Shown here piece by piece: positions 48,801 to 60,705 of a DNA stretch of 64,000 nucleotides. Below the pieces are notes generated by a model. The model saw only the letters and a program-made list of their open reading frames with translations, was not told where the DNA came from and searched no databases. The position numbers were made by a program, and so were the translations under genes. Source of the stretch: Eutrigla gurnardus (taxonomy: Eukaryota; Chordata; Actinopteri; Perciformes; Triglidae); NCBI GenBank assembly GCA_963514095.1, contig OY741280.1, positions 9,809,964-9,873,963 of the forward strand, read 5' to 3'. Each line of letters opens with the position of its first letter. The stretch's first letter is position 1.

Positions 48801-48825
48801 CCTACGCGAGGAGGAAGGACAGTGA
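29160..48825 (+). CDS. hibadh: 3-hydroxyisobutyrate dehydrogenase, mitochondrial
   Basis: Eight exons (29160-29229, 31060-31214, 31520-31629, 31833-31954, 42173-42306, 43105-43181, 47814-47970, 48667-48825) sum to 984 nt, giving 327 residues, against 336 in human. The enzyme oxidises (S)-3-hydroxyisobutyrate to methylmalonate semialdehyde with NAD+ in valine breakdown in the mitochondrial matrix. Residues 1-27 are basic and lack acids up to Asp20, consistent with a mitochondrial presequence. The NAD-binding motif GLGNMG lies at 37-42, the substrate motif DAPVSGG crosses the exon 4/5 junction, and the catalytic lysine is K200 in GQAAKICNN. The C-terminus (KDFSSVFQFLREEE) matches the family. 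The ATG at 29160 is the first in frame and yields the presequence. One family glycine after the DAPVSGG motif is replaced (SMAKL where human has RSGNL). Intron 4 is 10.2 kb, far longer than the rest. Confidence 0.96.
30700..30770 (+). mobile_element. SINE-like 3' tail
   Basis: A TGTAAAGAACTTTGAATTCC motif followed by ATTTATACAAATAAAGTACC is the standard form of a widespread teleost SINE tail. It lies about 290 bp upstream of hibadh exon 2. Confidence 0.5.
30965..31035 (+). mobile_element. SINE-like 3' tail next to hibadh exon 2
   Basis: The AAAGTGTCCTGAGATAACTT motif followed by CACTATAAATAAGATTGAAT and TTGAT is a known fish repeat tail. It ends about 25 bp before exon 2 at 31060, so the branch-point region of this intron may be repeat-derived. 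Confidence 0.55.
33150..33420 (-). repeat. Dispersed teleost repeat, copy 3 (inverted)
   Basis: On the plus strand it reads AACAGCTCCAGCATCTGAAA, then a region ending in AATTATGGGACATTTTCA. These are the complements of the AGCTGGA and CCCAGAGCC regions of the plus-oriented copies, in reversed order. It lies in hibadh intron 4. Confidence 0.5.
35665..35735 (+). mobile_element. SINE-like 3' tail
   Basis: A TTTGAGCACCTAGAAAAATG motif followed by GCTATATAAAACCTATGTAT and ATTATTATTTTT matches the tail of abundant teleost SINEs. The rest of the element cannot be delimited. Confidence 0.5.
35745..35832 (+). repeat. Fragment related to the dispersed repeat family
   Basis: It has the CACAATTTCC start and a terminal TCGATTGATGAACTAATAGT end that resembles the terminal inverted portion of the full-length family. 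The interior is missing. It directly follows a SINE-like tail. Confidence 0.35.
36482..36588 (+). repeat. Alternating (GT)n with GC steps, about 107 bp
   Basis: A long GT repeat whose right third contains GCGT and GCGC steps, keeping perfect purine-pyrimidine alternation. It lies in hibadh intron 4. Confidence 0.9.
38330..38420. promoter_or_regulatory. Candidate enhancer: clustered homeodomain cores
   Basis: TAATTA at 38349-38354 and the palindrome TTAATTAA at 38409-38416 flank a non-repetitive stretch in hibadh intron 4. The proximity of evx1/hoxa makes a long-range regulatory element plausible. No function is shown. Confidence 0.25.
39125..39360 (+). repeat. Compound (CA)n block with internal 56-bp duplication
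   Basis: Four CA tracts are separated by unique spacers. The spacer ATAGACGCTATGATAGAATT occurs twice, at a period of 56 bp (copies starting near 39193 and 39249). Confidence 0.85.
40738..41240 (+). repeat. Degenerate interspersed repeat
   Basis: The first part (TTTAGCCAGGTAGGACCCAT ... GACCTAGCCAAGACAGCTAC ... ACAGACAACAACAACC) resembles a high-copy fish repeat. The following 350 bp, with AGCACATAAAAGCTTTCTTT, probably belongs to the same element. The class is not assigned. Confidence 0.4.
43182..48666 (+). other. hibadh: hibadh introns 6 and 7
   Basis: Intron 6 (43182-47813) carries (GT)n at about 43724-43741, 44692-44760 and 44780-44806, (CA)n at about 45775-45803, and a non-repetitive segment at about 45940-46280 that resembles a conserved non-coding element. 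Intron 7 (47971-48666) contains a plus-strand copy of the dispersed repeat (about 48062-48305). No nested gene is apparent. Confidence 0.65.
48062..48305 (+). repeat. Dispersed teleost repeat, copy 4
   Basis: It contains TTTCCCAGAGCCCAAGCTGA, a CAATCCAAAATATATATTCA motif, CACATTTGAGAAGCTGGATG and an AT-rich end with GATTAATTATGAA. It is the longest and best-preserved copy in the window and sits in hibadh intron 7. Confidence 0.6.
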
Positions 48826-48846
48826 ATGGAGTGGATGTTACCATAC

Positions 48847-48876
48847 ATGAACACACACACACACACAACCACACAA

Positions 48877-48912
<36 letters not shown>

Positions 48913-48925
48913 GCACACACACACA
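48847..48925 (+). repeat. hibadh: Compound (CA)n in the hibadh 3' UTR
   Basis: CA repeats interrupted by AACCAC and GCGC units begin about 20 bases after the hibadh stop codon, so the mature mRNA should carry them. Confidence 0.85.
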
Positions 48926-50097
48926 ACCACACGCCCACACCCCAGTGCCCCTTATCCCTCTATGCTCAGGAGAGACGAAGGCCTTGCCCTCAGGCACAGC
49001 TCTGCGATCCAATTACCATACTGTATGTCGGCACATGTACCCTCATAGCATTCGCTGAATCATATTTTCAATTCACGGCCCTCCCTCTACATGGGGGGAA
49101 ATGCTAAAACTGACCTTAGATCAGTATCTAGAGACAAAGCAACTCTGTTCCCAGTTGGGGCTGAGAGGCCAGGAAAATGAGAGTTAGGCTGAGGCACTGC
49201 AGGTTTATACGTACCAATGCAGATAATGTGTTTTTTTTTTTTTTCTTCGAGATGATTGATAAGTAATAATTGCATGATGGTTAAAAGTTGACTTATGCTT
49301 TGTTGGGTTTGTGCTTGTTGCCTGTTACCCAAATGACTTGGGCCTGTCCCTGATATATGGAAGAGGACAGAAAAGAAAACTACAGTACAGTTTCACATAG
49401 TGGTGGGAAATTCATGAAAGAGACAATGCAAGAGAGTTTAGGTTACCCCTTTTTCTGCTGGAGATAAAAAAAATCCCATAATCGCAGCACTACATGTAAG
49501 ATAGCCACACCATGGAATCAGAGTTCACTCGTTCTGTTACATTTGTCTGTTTTAGGGAATTTGTGTCATTCAGTCACCATCATGGATAAGATTCACTCAC
49601 TGGATCGACCACTGGAGCTAATTTAAATACTGTGATATATATATCGGTATACTTTTGCATCGTGTGCATCGCAGCGCGATGTGCCGAGCCATTTTGATAC
49701 AGTTACAGAACCTCTTTGAACCTACCTGTCTTCTCTACCGTCTACATCTGCTTATTGAGCCACCGGAGTATTATTTTCGTGACCAAGACTGTTTGAATTT
49801 TATACTGTTCACTACACAATGTTGTTCTCATTGTCCTGCACTTTCTCTTGCCCATTTTGACTTTAATTAAAGTCGGTCCTCACATATTTCTCTCTCTCTC
49901 TCTCTCTCGTACGACATCTGTTTAAGTGACGGTTCCTCCCTGCTCTGAGCAAATGTACATAGTGTATATTTCATATTGTTGCATAGTGTTGAAGAGGAAT
50001 CGTAATGGAATGTCACATTTTGTAGTAAAATTCATTCATAGTGTTTACAGTTTGTCTTTGCTCTGTGAAGCAGATCGTCAGTCACACTGTAGCCTAA

Positions 50098-50103
50098 AAT
50101 AAA
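50098..50103 (+). terminator. hibadh: hibadh distal polyadenylation signal AATAAA
   Basis: This is a canonical signal about 1.27 kb after the stop codon, followed by GT-rich sequence of the type expected downstream of a cleavage site. A weaker ATTAAA lies at 49866-49871 and could give a shorter mRNA. Confidence 0.5.
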
Positions 50104-51208
50104 AGATGTTCTGTGTATTTGGTGTTTGTCTGGTTTTGTAAGATAAGTAGCCCGCAGTTTGTTGCTGAAGATGTTGCATTTGTCGTTATATATGTTGGTA
50201 TAATTCATTATAGCTTGTGTAATTATCTTTCAGTGTTGATGTTATTGACACATTGTGAAAATGGAGCTTACATATATTTGTCAGCGATAACTTAGGTTCA
50301 GTAAAAAAGAGGGTGGCTCAGTGTTAAGTGATGAGAACACGCACACCAAAATTGATCACCATCTTTCTATGGACCAGTTTCAGTTGCACACATTCTCAAT
50401 GTGTCCCAGTTTATTTCCTTGCCTTGTTGCCGTGCATGTGAATGACAGCTGACAGGAAGTAAACATCCGAGTTGTATAGCCATGTTTATTTAAGAATGAA
50501 CCCAGAGGATGAAATGCATGTTCATGCTCACACTGTATTCACGACCTAGAAGTCATTTCTTCAGCCTAAGACTAAATAACAACTAAATAGGGGTTCTGCA
50601 CAGCGGTGCTTTCAGCTAAATGCTAACATAAGCGTGGCGTTAAATACTCCAAAAGTAACCCATGAGTCGCTGATCACTGGAAGCAGACTGGAGAGCAGCA
50701 AAACACGTGGCGCGCACTCCGGCTCCACATGCATCTCTTTTTTTTGTGATGACATTTTGTCCCTCAGGCCTTCGTCAAGCTCAACAATGATAAGACAGTC
50801 ACTGATTTGTTGTGTAAGCCACACCCCAGTCACACATATCTGATGGTGATTAGACAATCATGTTCCAACATGAGGGGTGACAAAAATCTGAATTTATTTA
50901 CAGCTGATTTTTAACTTTCACCATGTATGTATTAGAAATCTAAATATACCAACAGGTAAGGTGACCAGCAGAAAAATAAAACTAAACACCGTGTCATCCT
51001 CTGCTCATCTGGTGATCCATGTTTCAGAAGCTGTTCTAACCGATTCATTTAACGTGGACTCTTCCATTGTTTCTCCAAAGCTCTTCAGCAGGCGCTCATA
51101 TAACGCTTAACGTCAGTCGGGGAGAAATAGCAGCACTAATCTCAGAATGATGCCCTTATTTCCATCATTACAATGAAATGAGGGGAAAAAAACAAATGCG
51201 GTTTTGTT

Positions 51209-51816
51209 TTATTTTACGCTCTTTTTTTTTTCCCTGAGGGCTGATGTTTCTTTGCGACATTTTATGGAGCTGCTGTCGTCTAAGTGGCAGCCACAGTTGT
51301 AGCAGACTGCGGTGGGCCGTCGGTGGCAGGGGTTGTGTCGTGGGCTTGTGACTCACTATTATTCTTCCTTTGGTAGTATGCACTTGCCTTAGCTTTGTGC
51401 TTTGAAGATGATCTTCATCTGGTTAGAAAGAGAAGTAGGTTCAGATTGAGAAGCCGTCTTGCTATGACGGGGGTCACTTTGAGGCAGGATTTGGTATCTT
51501 TCCGCCTCCAACACCATCGTGGTCTTTGCAGACAGTAGACTCTGGTCTTCGTGAGGTCTAGCTGAAGCCGAGCTACGCCTCTGCCCTGGCCTGCTGAATT
51601 AGGCAGCGTAGCTGATTCATATTTGGGTGTTTTAATTTGCCTGTGTTTTATAGCAGGCTGCTGAGCCGGCGGTTTCCTCATTAAAGGACACATGAAAGCA
51701 GGTTGTAAAGGAGCCTTGGTGAAACCGGCCTGCGCTGACGTCTGAAGGGGACGCGAGCGACCGAAGGGCCGACCGAGTCCCGAGCCAACCGGTCTGAGCC
51801 GGAGGGCCTCACCCAC
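51209..51816 (-). other. Coding-like minus-strand segments, unrecognised
   Basis: Three overlapping or adjacent minus-strand frames look more protein-like than random. One runs from an ATG at 51816 to a stop near 51415 (133 codons, basic and proline-rich). A second frame is open from 51598 to a TAA at 51391-51389 (70 codons, including TTMVLEAERYQILPQSDPR). In the same frame as the second, a cysteine-rich piece at 51306-51209 reads CYNCGCHLDDSSSIKCRKE after an AG at a possible acceptor, resembling a zinc-ribbon half. No single uninterrupted frame joins them, so this would need introns or is a decayed gene. I do not recognise the family, and chance is a real alternative. Confidence 0.2.
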
Positions 51817-54800
51817 TCAGCCAGGCAGCCAGTGGCGGGACACCAGACACACCACACTGAATTGTGTCCACACCAGGATACGACATCAGTCTGGTGTGTC
51901 AGCAGGAGTTCACGGTTTGATGCGAGACTTGTGTTTGTGTCCGCCACACTGAGCTGAGAGAGATACGTATATGGCATTATTACTTTTTCCAAGCATCCTT
52001 CAACCTTTATCCTGATCATCATAATAATTATAATCCTGATTGAATATAATTTTATTCATTTTCCATTTTTTTTATATGGACCCATATGTCTGAAATAAAT
52101 GTGGACTGAACTGGAAACTATTGGGACACCCACATGAAACTGAGCCCAACTAGTCCTGAAATTAAGTTTGTTTATGATTATGAGTGATGATGATGAAGTT
52201 ACTCTTTCTTCTGGTATCCTCAGACTTTGAAGGTATTCACCCTCCTGGTAAGCCCCCCCCCCCCCCCCCCCCGTCTTTGCCATTTAGAGAATAAAACAGC
52301 CTGGCCGCTGTGAAAAATACCCACGGCAAAGCGTTCATTATTTCTCCATTACAAATGCTGGTGGATCCTCTGGGCTGTTTAACGACTCGCTCTTTAGGGA
52401 AGTAAGAGCTGTGGGGTCACAGTGCAGGGGGGGGGCAGCAGGGCTCCTCGAAGCATGATTCATATCAAACCCACGTGAAACGGCGTGTGGCTAAATTAGT
52501 GGCTGGATTCTCATATATAGGTATAGCTCGCCCAGCAGTGCGTAACGAGCCGTCTCACCGAGTAGTAATGTGAGATTTCTTTTACATGAACCCTCCAATA
52601 ATAGTCATTCCATTTAGCCGTATCCACACCCACAGCGTCTGCACATCAGCACAACACCCACGCGAGTCGTCTTCCTGTTATTTAGACAACATTCCCCCAC
52701 CCTGAGTCATTGACTACACTTAGGTTCGTTAGTGAAGATAATTCAGACACTAGGTCAGCACGTAACATGTCACGACGACAGCGCGGCGCACACCGGCAGC
52801 TAATTCTAACTAAGAAGTCCTCATTAGACTCTCTGTAGGGGTTTGGTGAGCTGTTTGTGAAACATGGAGCCGCTACCTGGTTTAAAGGTTGCGTGTCAAC
52901 AATATAAGTGAGGATCAGAGGGAGAAAGGACCCCGTTCAATCTGCCCCTGCTTGTCTTGTCATGCTTGTTTTCACTCACTCTTCCTGCCTTTGTAACTCG
53001 CCCCAAGCTGGACATGTGGTGTTCAAGGGCGTGCAAATAGTTTAATCAATGTGTCCCCTTGATTTCTAAGACGTCAGAAGCCCTGCTATCCTCCAATATT
53101 ATGTTGATTCATTCACACTTTCCTATATCTGGCTTTCTCTTACACTTCCCTCTTCACATTAGCCCCCACACACTCCTCTGTCACCTGTGAGTAATGACAA
53201 CACGCACACTCTATATATCACACGCTCCTGCACATGCTCAGTAGCTCTTCATTATATTAATTACGCTCATTGGAAGAGTGATCATCAGCCACGTCAAAAT
53301 CCATCACAGCTTGGTTCCCACAGAGACCTGGGCCCGGTAAATTATCACCCGTGTCCGTACCGGGGTTCCTGCCCCATCGTTCCCCTCGGATACACCGGGG
53401 TGGCCCGAAACACCCACGGGGGCGCAGCTCCCGCTGAGCCACATTCGTCTCTGCCACCAGCTGAGGAAGACGGTAGCTGGTGCTGTTTCAGACCTGCGAT
53501 GGGTGAGAGCAGAGTAAAGGCATGACGGTCAGAAGGGAATAGCAGATTCGTTTTTACAACAAGAAAAAGTATCCCTGGATTTATCCGTGTGTGGTAATGA
53601 TGGTTTCATGAAAAATGAGATGTGGAGCCCCAACAAATGTATACACCATGAGGGAAAGTAGTAGTAGTAGTAGCTGTTGATAAGAAGTACTGATCAAAGT
53701 GCTCTCTTCTTCCAGAATTTAAAATCTGACCACACAGCATGGAATCATTTTGGATGAAGGTGACCAGAGGCCAGAGTGGTACTAAAAACCAGCAGTCAAT
53801 GATAGCAGAATCCCAGATTGCTATGACATAGATGAAGAAACTATAGGTCATCATGCTTAATAAGATCTGGGGCATCGGTTCAGTTTCGGGGAAAATGGGA
53901 AATCTCTTAGTGGCTACGGTTGGAAAGATCCCCAAGAAACGATCCCAGACTGTGAGCATTTATTGTGTACGTTCGATACCTTGCAGTTACTCAGCAGTTT
54001 GTATTGTCTGTAAAGTAGAAAAATAACATGAAATAAAGGACAAAATGTCTTGATTGAAGCTCCCCCCCTCCCCCCCTCCATACTGTAGCGGAAAAAAAAT
54101 CTAATTGAACAAAATGACATTACTGGATAGATTGAAGACTGGTCTTTGCTAAAGGGTGTGGAATCATGGGCATTTTAAAGGATTAACTGCAATTTATATT
54201 TTTGCTGTCGTCAACAAAGCACATGAAAATATCAAAAACAAAACTAAATTTATGCATCTAAATACTTTGTGAATTCCTTGGACCGTGCGCGGCTCTCAGT
54301 TCCAAGCCAATTTTCTCAAAGCGTAAATCTAAATAAGGCTAAATGCTTTCCCAAAGCAGCTTGGCAATGTAGTTTTTAGTGGGACTTAAAATAAAATACA
54401 GTGCCCATCAAAGTGGCTGATTGATGTGTTTTTAATAGTTTTTGGAGAACAACGTGCAGACCTACAGCACAGAGGAACCAGCTGTATCGGCTTTTTGTTG
54501 GTCTTTTCATGGGAATAAAGTTGACAATTAGACAAATATGGAATATCACCAGGCTGCATTTACAGTGAGGGATGCTCCACATCCTGGAGTGCAGGTACAA
54601 CTTCCTTTGCAATAATCCTTTGAAACTCGACTGCAGCGCCGTTTAAAATGCTGACTAAAAAATATCAAAACTCACCCCAAATAGACCAGCCTCTTGTCCT
54701 GAGCATAGCAACTCTGTGACGGCCTCCATTTTGCTCCGTTTAGAGCTCTTCATGGCCAATTGACCTGATAGCTCACTACTGTCTCTCTCGCTAATTGAAC

Positions 54801-55159
54801 AGCAAAGGAAGGAGGGAGAGAAGGAGAAAACGAGGGGGACCGAGGAGGAAGGAACGATGTGATAGAGGACGAGAGAGAGGAGAGAAGCGAGGGGTGGTGT
54901 AGCATGCAAGGCCTCATTGATTAGGTGGTGAGCGGTGCAATGTTTCTCTCCTGACACTTACACGCATTAAAGCTACATAAACACCCATAATTGGTTCGTT
55001 TAGTGCGGAGTGGAGGGAAGCGGCGCACACACACAGCAATCATTGTCTGCATGTGTGTGAGGAATATATATATGGAGAGAAAAGAGGAGCAAAATTAAAT
55101 GCTCGTAAAAAGCCATCACACGCTTGCAGAGTGGTTGGTGCGGGTGGAAAGATGCCCAT

Positions 55160-55161
<2 letters not shown>

Positions 55162-55248
<87 letters not shown>

Positions 55249-55272
55249 TGTGTGTGTGTGTGTGTGTGTGTC
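55162..55272 (+). repeat. (GT)n microsatellite, about 111 bp
   Basis: A near-perfect GT repeat with one GA interruption, in the DNA between hibadh and evx1. It is the longest simple repeat in the window. Confidence 0.95.
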
Positions 55273-56019
55273 ACATGTCCCAGTGCTGTACTAAGCAGGA
55301 ATGATAAACCCATCCTCGGAGACTTGGGATGACAATAACGCTCACTTCAGGGAGAGGAAGAAATGGGAGGGACACCGCTGACTGTGACAAATTAGCTCTC
55401 AAATATCGAGGCTGCTGATTGGCTGTCGGTGTTGGTGGGGGGGGATACGGTTGGCTGGTTGAGTTGATGGATAGTTATTATGCCATTCTAATAAAAGAAG
55501 ATGCAACTTTAGGGCTTTGCAATTCAGTGATAGTTGTGGAGAGCTGGTCAGCACTGTCTTACGGGATCCTGCAAAAGTGCGTGCGTGCCTCTTTATGCCT
55601 TTGTCCGGTTCTGTCTATGTCCTGGAACACACAATAACAATAGTGGACATGATAAGAAAATTAGCTTTGAGATTAGGCAGATTATCTTTAAGGGGGCGTG
55701 TCCTGCAGCACTAGTGTCAGTGAGCCCATCTCTGTTCTTAGACGACAGTGTGTGCCGGAGGCGACATTCAGGGTGTTCCCTTCGTCCCGTAGCACCATAT
55801 CCATCAGGTCATAAGACCCGCTGACAAGGAGTCACTGGCACCCCCCCTCCTCCTGCCCCACCCCAGAGGACCGTGTCAAATGCTAAATGGAGCGCTCCCT
55901 GGACGTGGAATGATGGGATTCCTCGGTCTTGGCTGTCATCTCTAATCCAACACTCTCACCTACACAACTGAATCTTCATCTCTCTCTCTCTCTCTCTCAT
56001 GCCTCATGCACTACATCAC

Positions 56020-56057
<38 letters not shown>

Positions 56058-56155
56058 TGCATTTGCATTCACTGCCAATTCAGATGCTGTATCAACATCG
56101 CTGAATCTACATATTGTTGACGTGTCCAGGTGCTAAGTCACCATTATGTCTCTCC

Positions 56156-56188
<33 letters not shown>

Positions 56189-59100
56189 ACACACAGGGGA
56201 AGGGGACAGACAGGTCACTGTGGCCCCAGAGCACTGGACTGTGCTAAGGAGGTAAATATAGCGAGGACAGGCTTTATTAGAATAGAAACGGCTCTGTTAC
56301 TGTCACAAGTAAGCATGACCGATTGGGATGGATCTTTACCTCCGCGGCCGGAATCCAACAGTGCTCCTCAGCTATTCCGAGAAGCCGCCATACTTCTGCG
56401 TTGCGACTTTTTTCGGAACCAATCCTAAAAGAACAAAATGCCACTTTTCCTCCTTTTTTCAATTTGAAACGGAGGTTTCTGGGATGCGGTGTGCACTTGG
56501 GTGTTTGTGTGTGCACCCTCTTTAATTCATTACTAATGTTCTTGGTCTATAAAAAAGGAGAAGGTGTGTGTATGTCATGTCCTCCTAATGTAACTGCCCA
56601 GCAGATTACCGCCTTATTGCCTCCAAATCAATACCGTTGAGTGGGAGAAAAAATAAGGCTCATTTCATCTCAAGTCTCCTCAGCATCTGCAGACACTAGT
56701 AATGCATGCATTTTCACACGCATGTCCTTTATAGTCTTCACATGTGAAAAGGTTTTTTGCAAATGGAGGGGAGGGGGGTAGAAATAGAGAGATGATGCGA
56801 TGAAATATGGAGCTCAGGTTGTGTAATCTCTCTGGCCTTGTCACCAGCATTGAGCCTACACACAAGGAACCATCCATCCTCGATCCTCTAAAGCGCATTG
56901 ATCCTATCCACATCCAGACAGAGTAAGGACGCCCCTCTCCCCCTCACATCGCCCCACACTCACTCTAGAACTGGGATCAATATTGATTATCATCTTTAAA
57001 ACTGCCAGCTTTTGGCCATGTGCTTCGGGAGCTGTTATTCCGTAAAGATATTGAGGTTTGGGGAAAAAACTATAAGGCTGTGATGACTTTTGTTTTGGGT
57101 TCATTTGGGGGGTTTTGAGATTCAAAGTACAAATGGAGCAGGAGAAATTAAATAGAAAGAAGATGTTCAGGAGGTGATAAGATATGGATATTGGAGGAAA
57201 TGTAAGATGAATTTTCTAGTTCATAAACGAAGCCCTGAATCGCTACATTTTAGTATTTTCTTTCTGCATTGCTCATCATTTACCGCTGCAACCCAACCCC
57301 ATCACCAACACATCCGCATCAGGATCCAGCTCCCTTCTTTCCTGCTTTACCCGACTCCATCCCGTCAATCATGCCTCTCAGATAGCCTCATGATCGCAAT
57401 CGACACACAAATGATGGAAGTGAATAAAACTCATTACAGACAGTCAGCGTGAGTCATGGACGAGCATTAAAAGTTGCGTCTGGGCCTGCAGTCGCTCATC
57501 GCTCAGCCGTGCTTTATGATGGGGAGACCTGGTTGGCTTCCCCGTCGCCTTTCCGCGCCAATCTCCATCAATCCACCACACCTACAGACGGCCCCCACCT
57601 CCCCCTGGACTTAATGCACCTTTGTGTCGTCAAATATCTAACCGCTTTCATTCAAGTGGCGGGACAGTTTTTACTTGTGGGGTTTGGGCGAGGAGTGTCA
57701 GAAGTCTTTGTGTCTAGCGTTGCGAATGTGGTTGTTGTAATAAACCAAATGAGCTGCCACTATTTTATTTTTAAATTAAAACACCCATTGCTACTCTCTG
57801 GAACTTGGGACTAATTATTTTTCACACTGGCAGAGACTTCTGGGCAGGCGTCACACTGCTGCTGTCCATACTCCCCACCTGACTCTACTAACCACTGCCC
57901 AAACAAGTCTTTACCTTATGTAAACCAAGCCAGACCGGTGAGTCAGCCATCATCGTCGGCCTCCTCCTAACTGGTCCATGTCCCCCATAAACCCGGTGCA
58001 GAGAGAGAGCAGTGTTTACAGAAACACAGAAGCGGCTCACCTCTGATCTGCCCCGCGATAGGGAATAAGAAGAAGACAGTGAGGGAATGAGTAAGAAGGA
58101 CGGAGAGGGAGGACGACGCCAGGGGTTACATGATTGCAGGACAAACTCATAAAAGTTCCATTAACCCACGAGGAGTTAAAGAGGCCCTGTTTTCATCCAG
58201 CAGACAGCCGTCACAAACAGAGCATCACCATAAACCGTCTTCTCCTTCCTTTCCTCCATCTTTCTCTTGATCTCACAGCCCTCGCTCCCACAGTCTCTGT
58301 GTGTGTGTGTGTTATTCTCCTTCATCCAGCCTCTCATTTTCCCTTTTTTTTTATATTTTACTCATTTCTTCCTTTCTATTCTAGTGGACAAGGACAAATC
58401 ACAAATACAGATCTATAAAACAAGGACTACCCCCACCCACCCATATGACCAAAACAGGACTCCCTCCTTACATCCTCTTAATCTGGGTTCCTGGTCTGTG
58501 AGTCACAACCTGAAGACGCCACGGGTCTGTCAGCGTCAGTCTGTCTGTCTTATTAAACCAGCCATTCATCCACTCCTATATCCACTAACTGCTTTCAGGT
58601 TGATGTGACAGCTTTGAAGAAACATTTCTGTGTGCAGACATTTGGTAATCGGAGATTTGCATTGTTTTAATCGTGTTGCCATCTTTGGTAACGAGCTCAG
58701 CATTGGCTCTGCTCATCTCTGCACTGATAGACTGTAAATCCACTCTTTTTTTTTTGCACTTTCAGTGCTTCCACTGTTGCAATATGCCAACGAAGCAGCT
58801 CTACTTTGATTGATTTCCAGCATTGTGGCCTCTGCCAGAAAACAAATGCATCACTTCCTATTTGCCAGGAGAGATCTGGACAGGGTATGAGCTGAGACGT
58901 AATGGTTTTATATCAATCAGTAATTCTTAAATGTGAGTTAAATGTGCAGCTTTTTTATATAAATATAAAACGCATTTTAGTATTACTTTTAACACTTCAG
59001 ATCCAGATTTTTTGGTCTCATTAATTCAAAAATCTCTTTTTGAAAGAGACATGAGAACAAATTACATATTTACAAGATCAGGAATAACTCAAAACCATCA

Positions 59101-59485
59101 CACAGATAGAAATTAATACAAGCAAATATTAAAAATAACAAGAAGCAAAACTTTAAAGTCCATCTCACAGTTTAATTTGAGGCAAGTCATAATTACCAAA
59201 ACATCACTGAATATAATGGGTTCCATCTGCTGTCATTGACAGACAAGTGAGCTGCTATTCATATAACGTTCTAGCATTAAACAGCTGCGGTTGGATATGA
59301 CCATCAAGATGAATAATCAGGAATCAGGATCACCATCTAAACCCAAATCCTGCATGCATGTCATAGTATTTACCTTTAACAGATACTTTAATCCTGCAGA
59401 TAAATGTTTTTCTGATGAATCATCTTTTCTGAAACAATCCTGGCGAGCTTGTTTGTCGAGATATTTTGAACACTGAATTGAGAAA

Positions 59486-59519
<34 letters not shown>

Positions 59520-59715
59520 TGACCCTCTACCTTGTCAATCACAACAGTTTTATAGTTTTGGGGAGGTAAGCTCCCAGCCAAACAGTGTGAGTGTTCTTTG
59601 AAATCATCCATTAAAGCACTAAGCACAGGCTCTTAGCTCCCCTTCAGATGCTCTCGCTATCTGGTACCACTATCTCTTCTGATCCCTTTCCCATGGTGTA
59701 ACCTTACCTCCCAAA

Positions 59716-59845
<130 letters not shown>

Positions 59846-60528
59846 TTCCTTGTATCAAGATGCACATCTTTCATAGATTTACTGCACAACTTCTTAGTTA
59901 TTTTTTAAATAATGGGTCCTTGATTCCAGACAGAGCTAGACAAAACAAGCCTTTTCTTAAGACTTTTACTTGTGTGGTTTTCCATTTATACATATATATA
60001 CAGCTGATAAATATGTTTATCAGAATCAGAATTTATCTGTAGCTAGCTAACTATCAAGCTATCGCTATCGTTCTGCAGTTGGTTGAGAATTTGGGTCGCC
60101 AAATCAATTTACAGAATTTCTTCCACAGCAGTACACCTTTGGGCCACACGAGGAAGCCTGCATGTTCATATTTTGTTCATACGTTTTGGCTGATTATTAC
60201 ATAAAATTTAAAATGAAATGCTAGTGTACATTCTGTTTGTTATCCTGATGAAAAAGAGCCTGTTTACTGGAACCCAAACTTATTTATTTGGACTCATTTA
60301 TGTATGTTTTCAATAATATGCATACAATGAAGTTGTGATTAATAACACGTGTATCTCTTGGAAATTGTTGGTTTACCTATCCAAGTTGGAAATGGCAGTA
60401 ATGGTCTGGAACGTTCATTTATGTTCAAATTCATTCTTCTCACAATTTAGAGATAAGACCAGTTGGGTTACGATTATAAAGCATTTATCTTGTATTGTAC
60501 CATAAAGACCCTGACAGGGCTGCTAACG

Positions 60529-60705
60529 TTAGCCCAACAGTGTATCACATAAACATCTAATTGGCATTTGTACCGTACATTTATGACATGCATAAAGCAC
60601 AATGAAACAGACAGCTTTGCTCATACTGAACTTTATTGACTTTTCAAATACAGTAGCCTTCAGCTGATTTAAGGGCGGCTCAACCACAGCTGCTTTCTCG
60701 TTCAT
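60529..60705 (-). other. Small open reading frame, unrecognised (58 codons)
   Basis: A minus-strand ATG at 60705 opens a 58-residue frame ending with TAA at 60531-60529. It begins MNEKAAVVEPPLNQLKATVF and becomes cysteine- and hydrophobic-rich. An AATAAA lies inside the frame, so a transcript might end before the stop. The start context is weak. It matches no protein I know and is listed only because the composition is not repeat-derived. Confidence 0.12.

Larger units (their letters stand above)
48826..50125 (+). other. hibadh: hibadh 3' UTR
   Basis: The region after the TGA stop contains a compound (CA)n tract (about 48847-48925) only about 20 bases past the stop, then non-repetitive AT-rich DNA. 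An ATTAAA at 49866-49871 and a canonical AATAAA at 50098-50103 are candidate polyadenylation signals. The end is placed just after the second one. Confidence 0.55.

Noticed and set aside
51681..52022. 113-codon minus-strand frame upstream of the 51.2-51.8 kb cluster
   Set aside because: Composition is irregular and it overlaps the better candidate frame out of phase; not supported as coding.
57449..57814. 121-codon plus-strand frame with a hydrophobic C-terminal part
   Set aside because: No start context, family resemblance or splice partners; more likely chance in a non-coding island.
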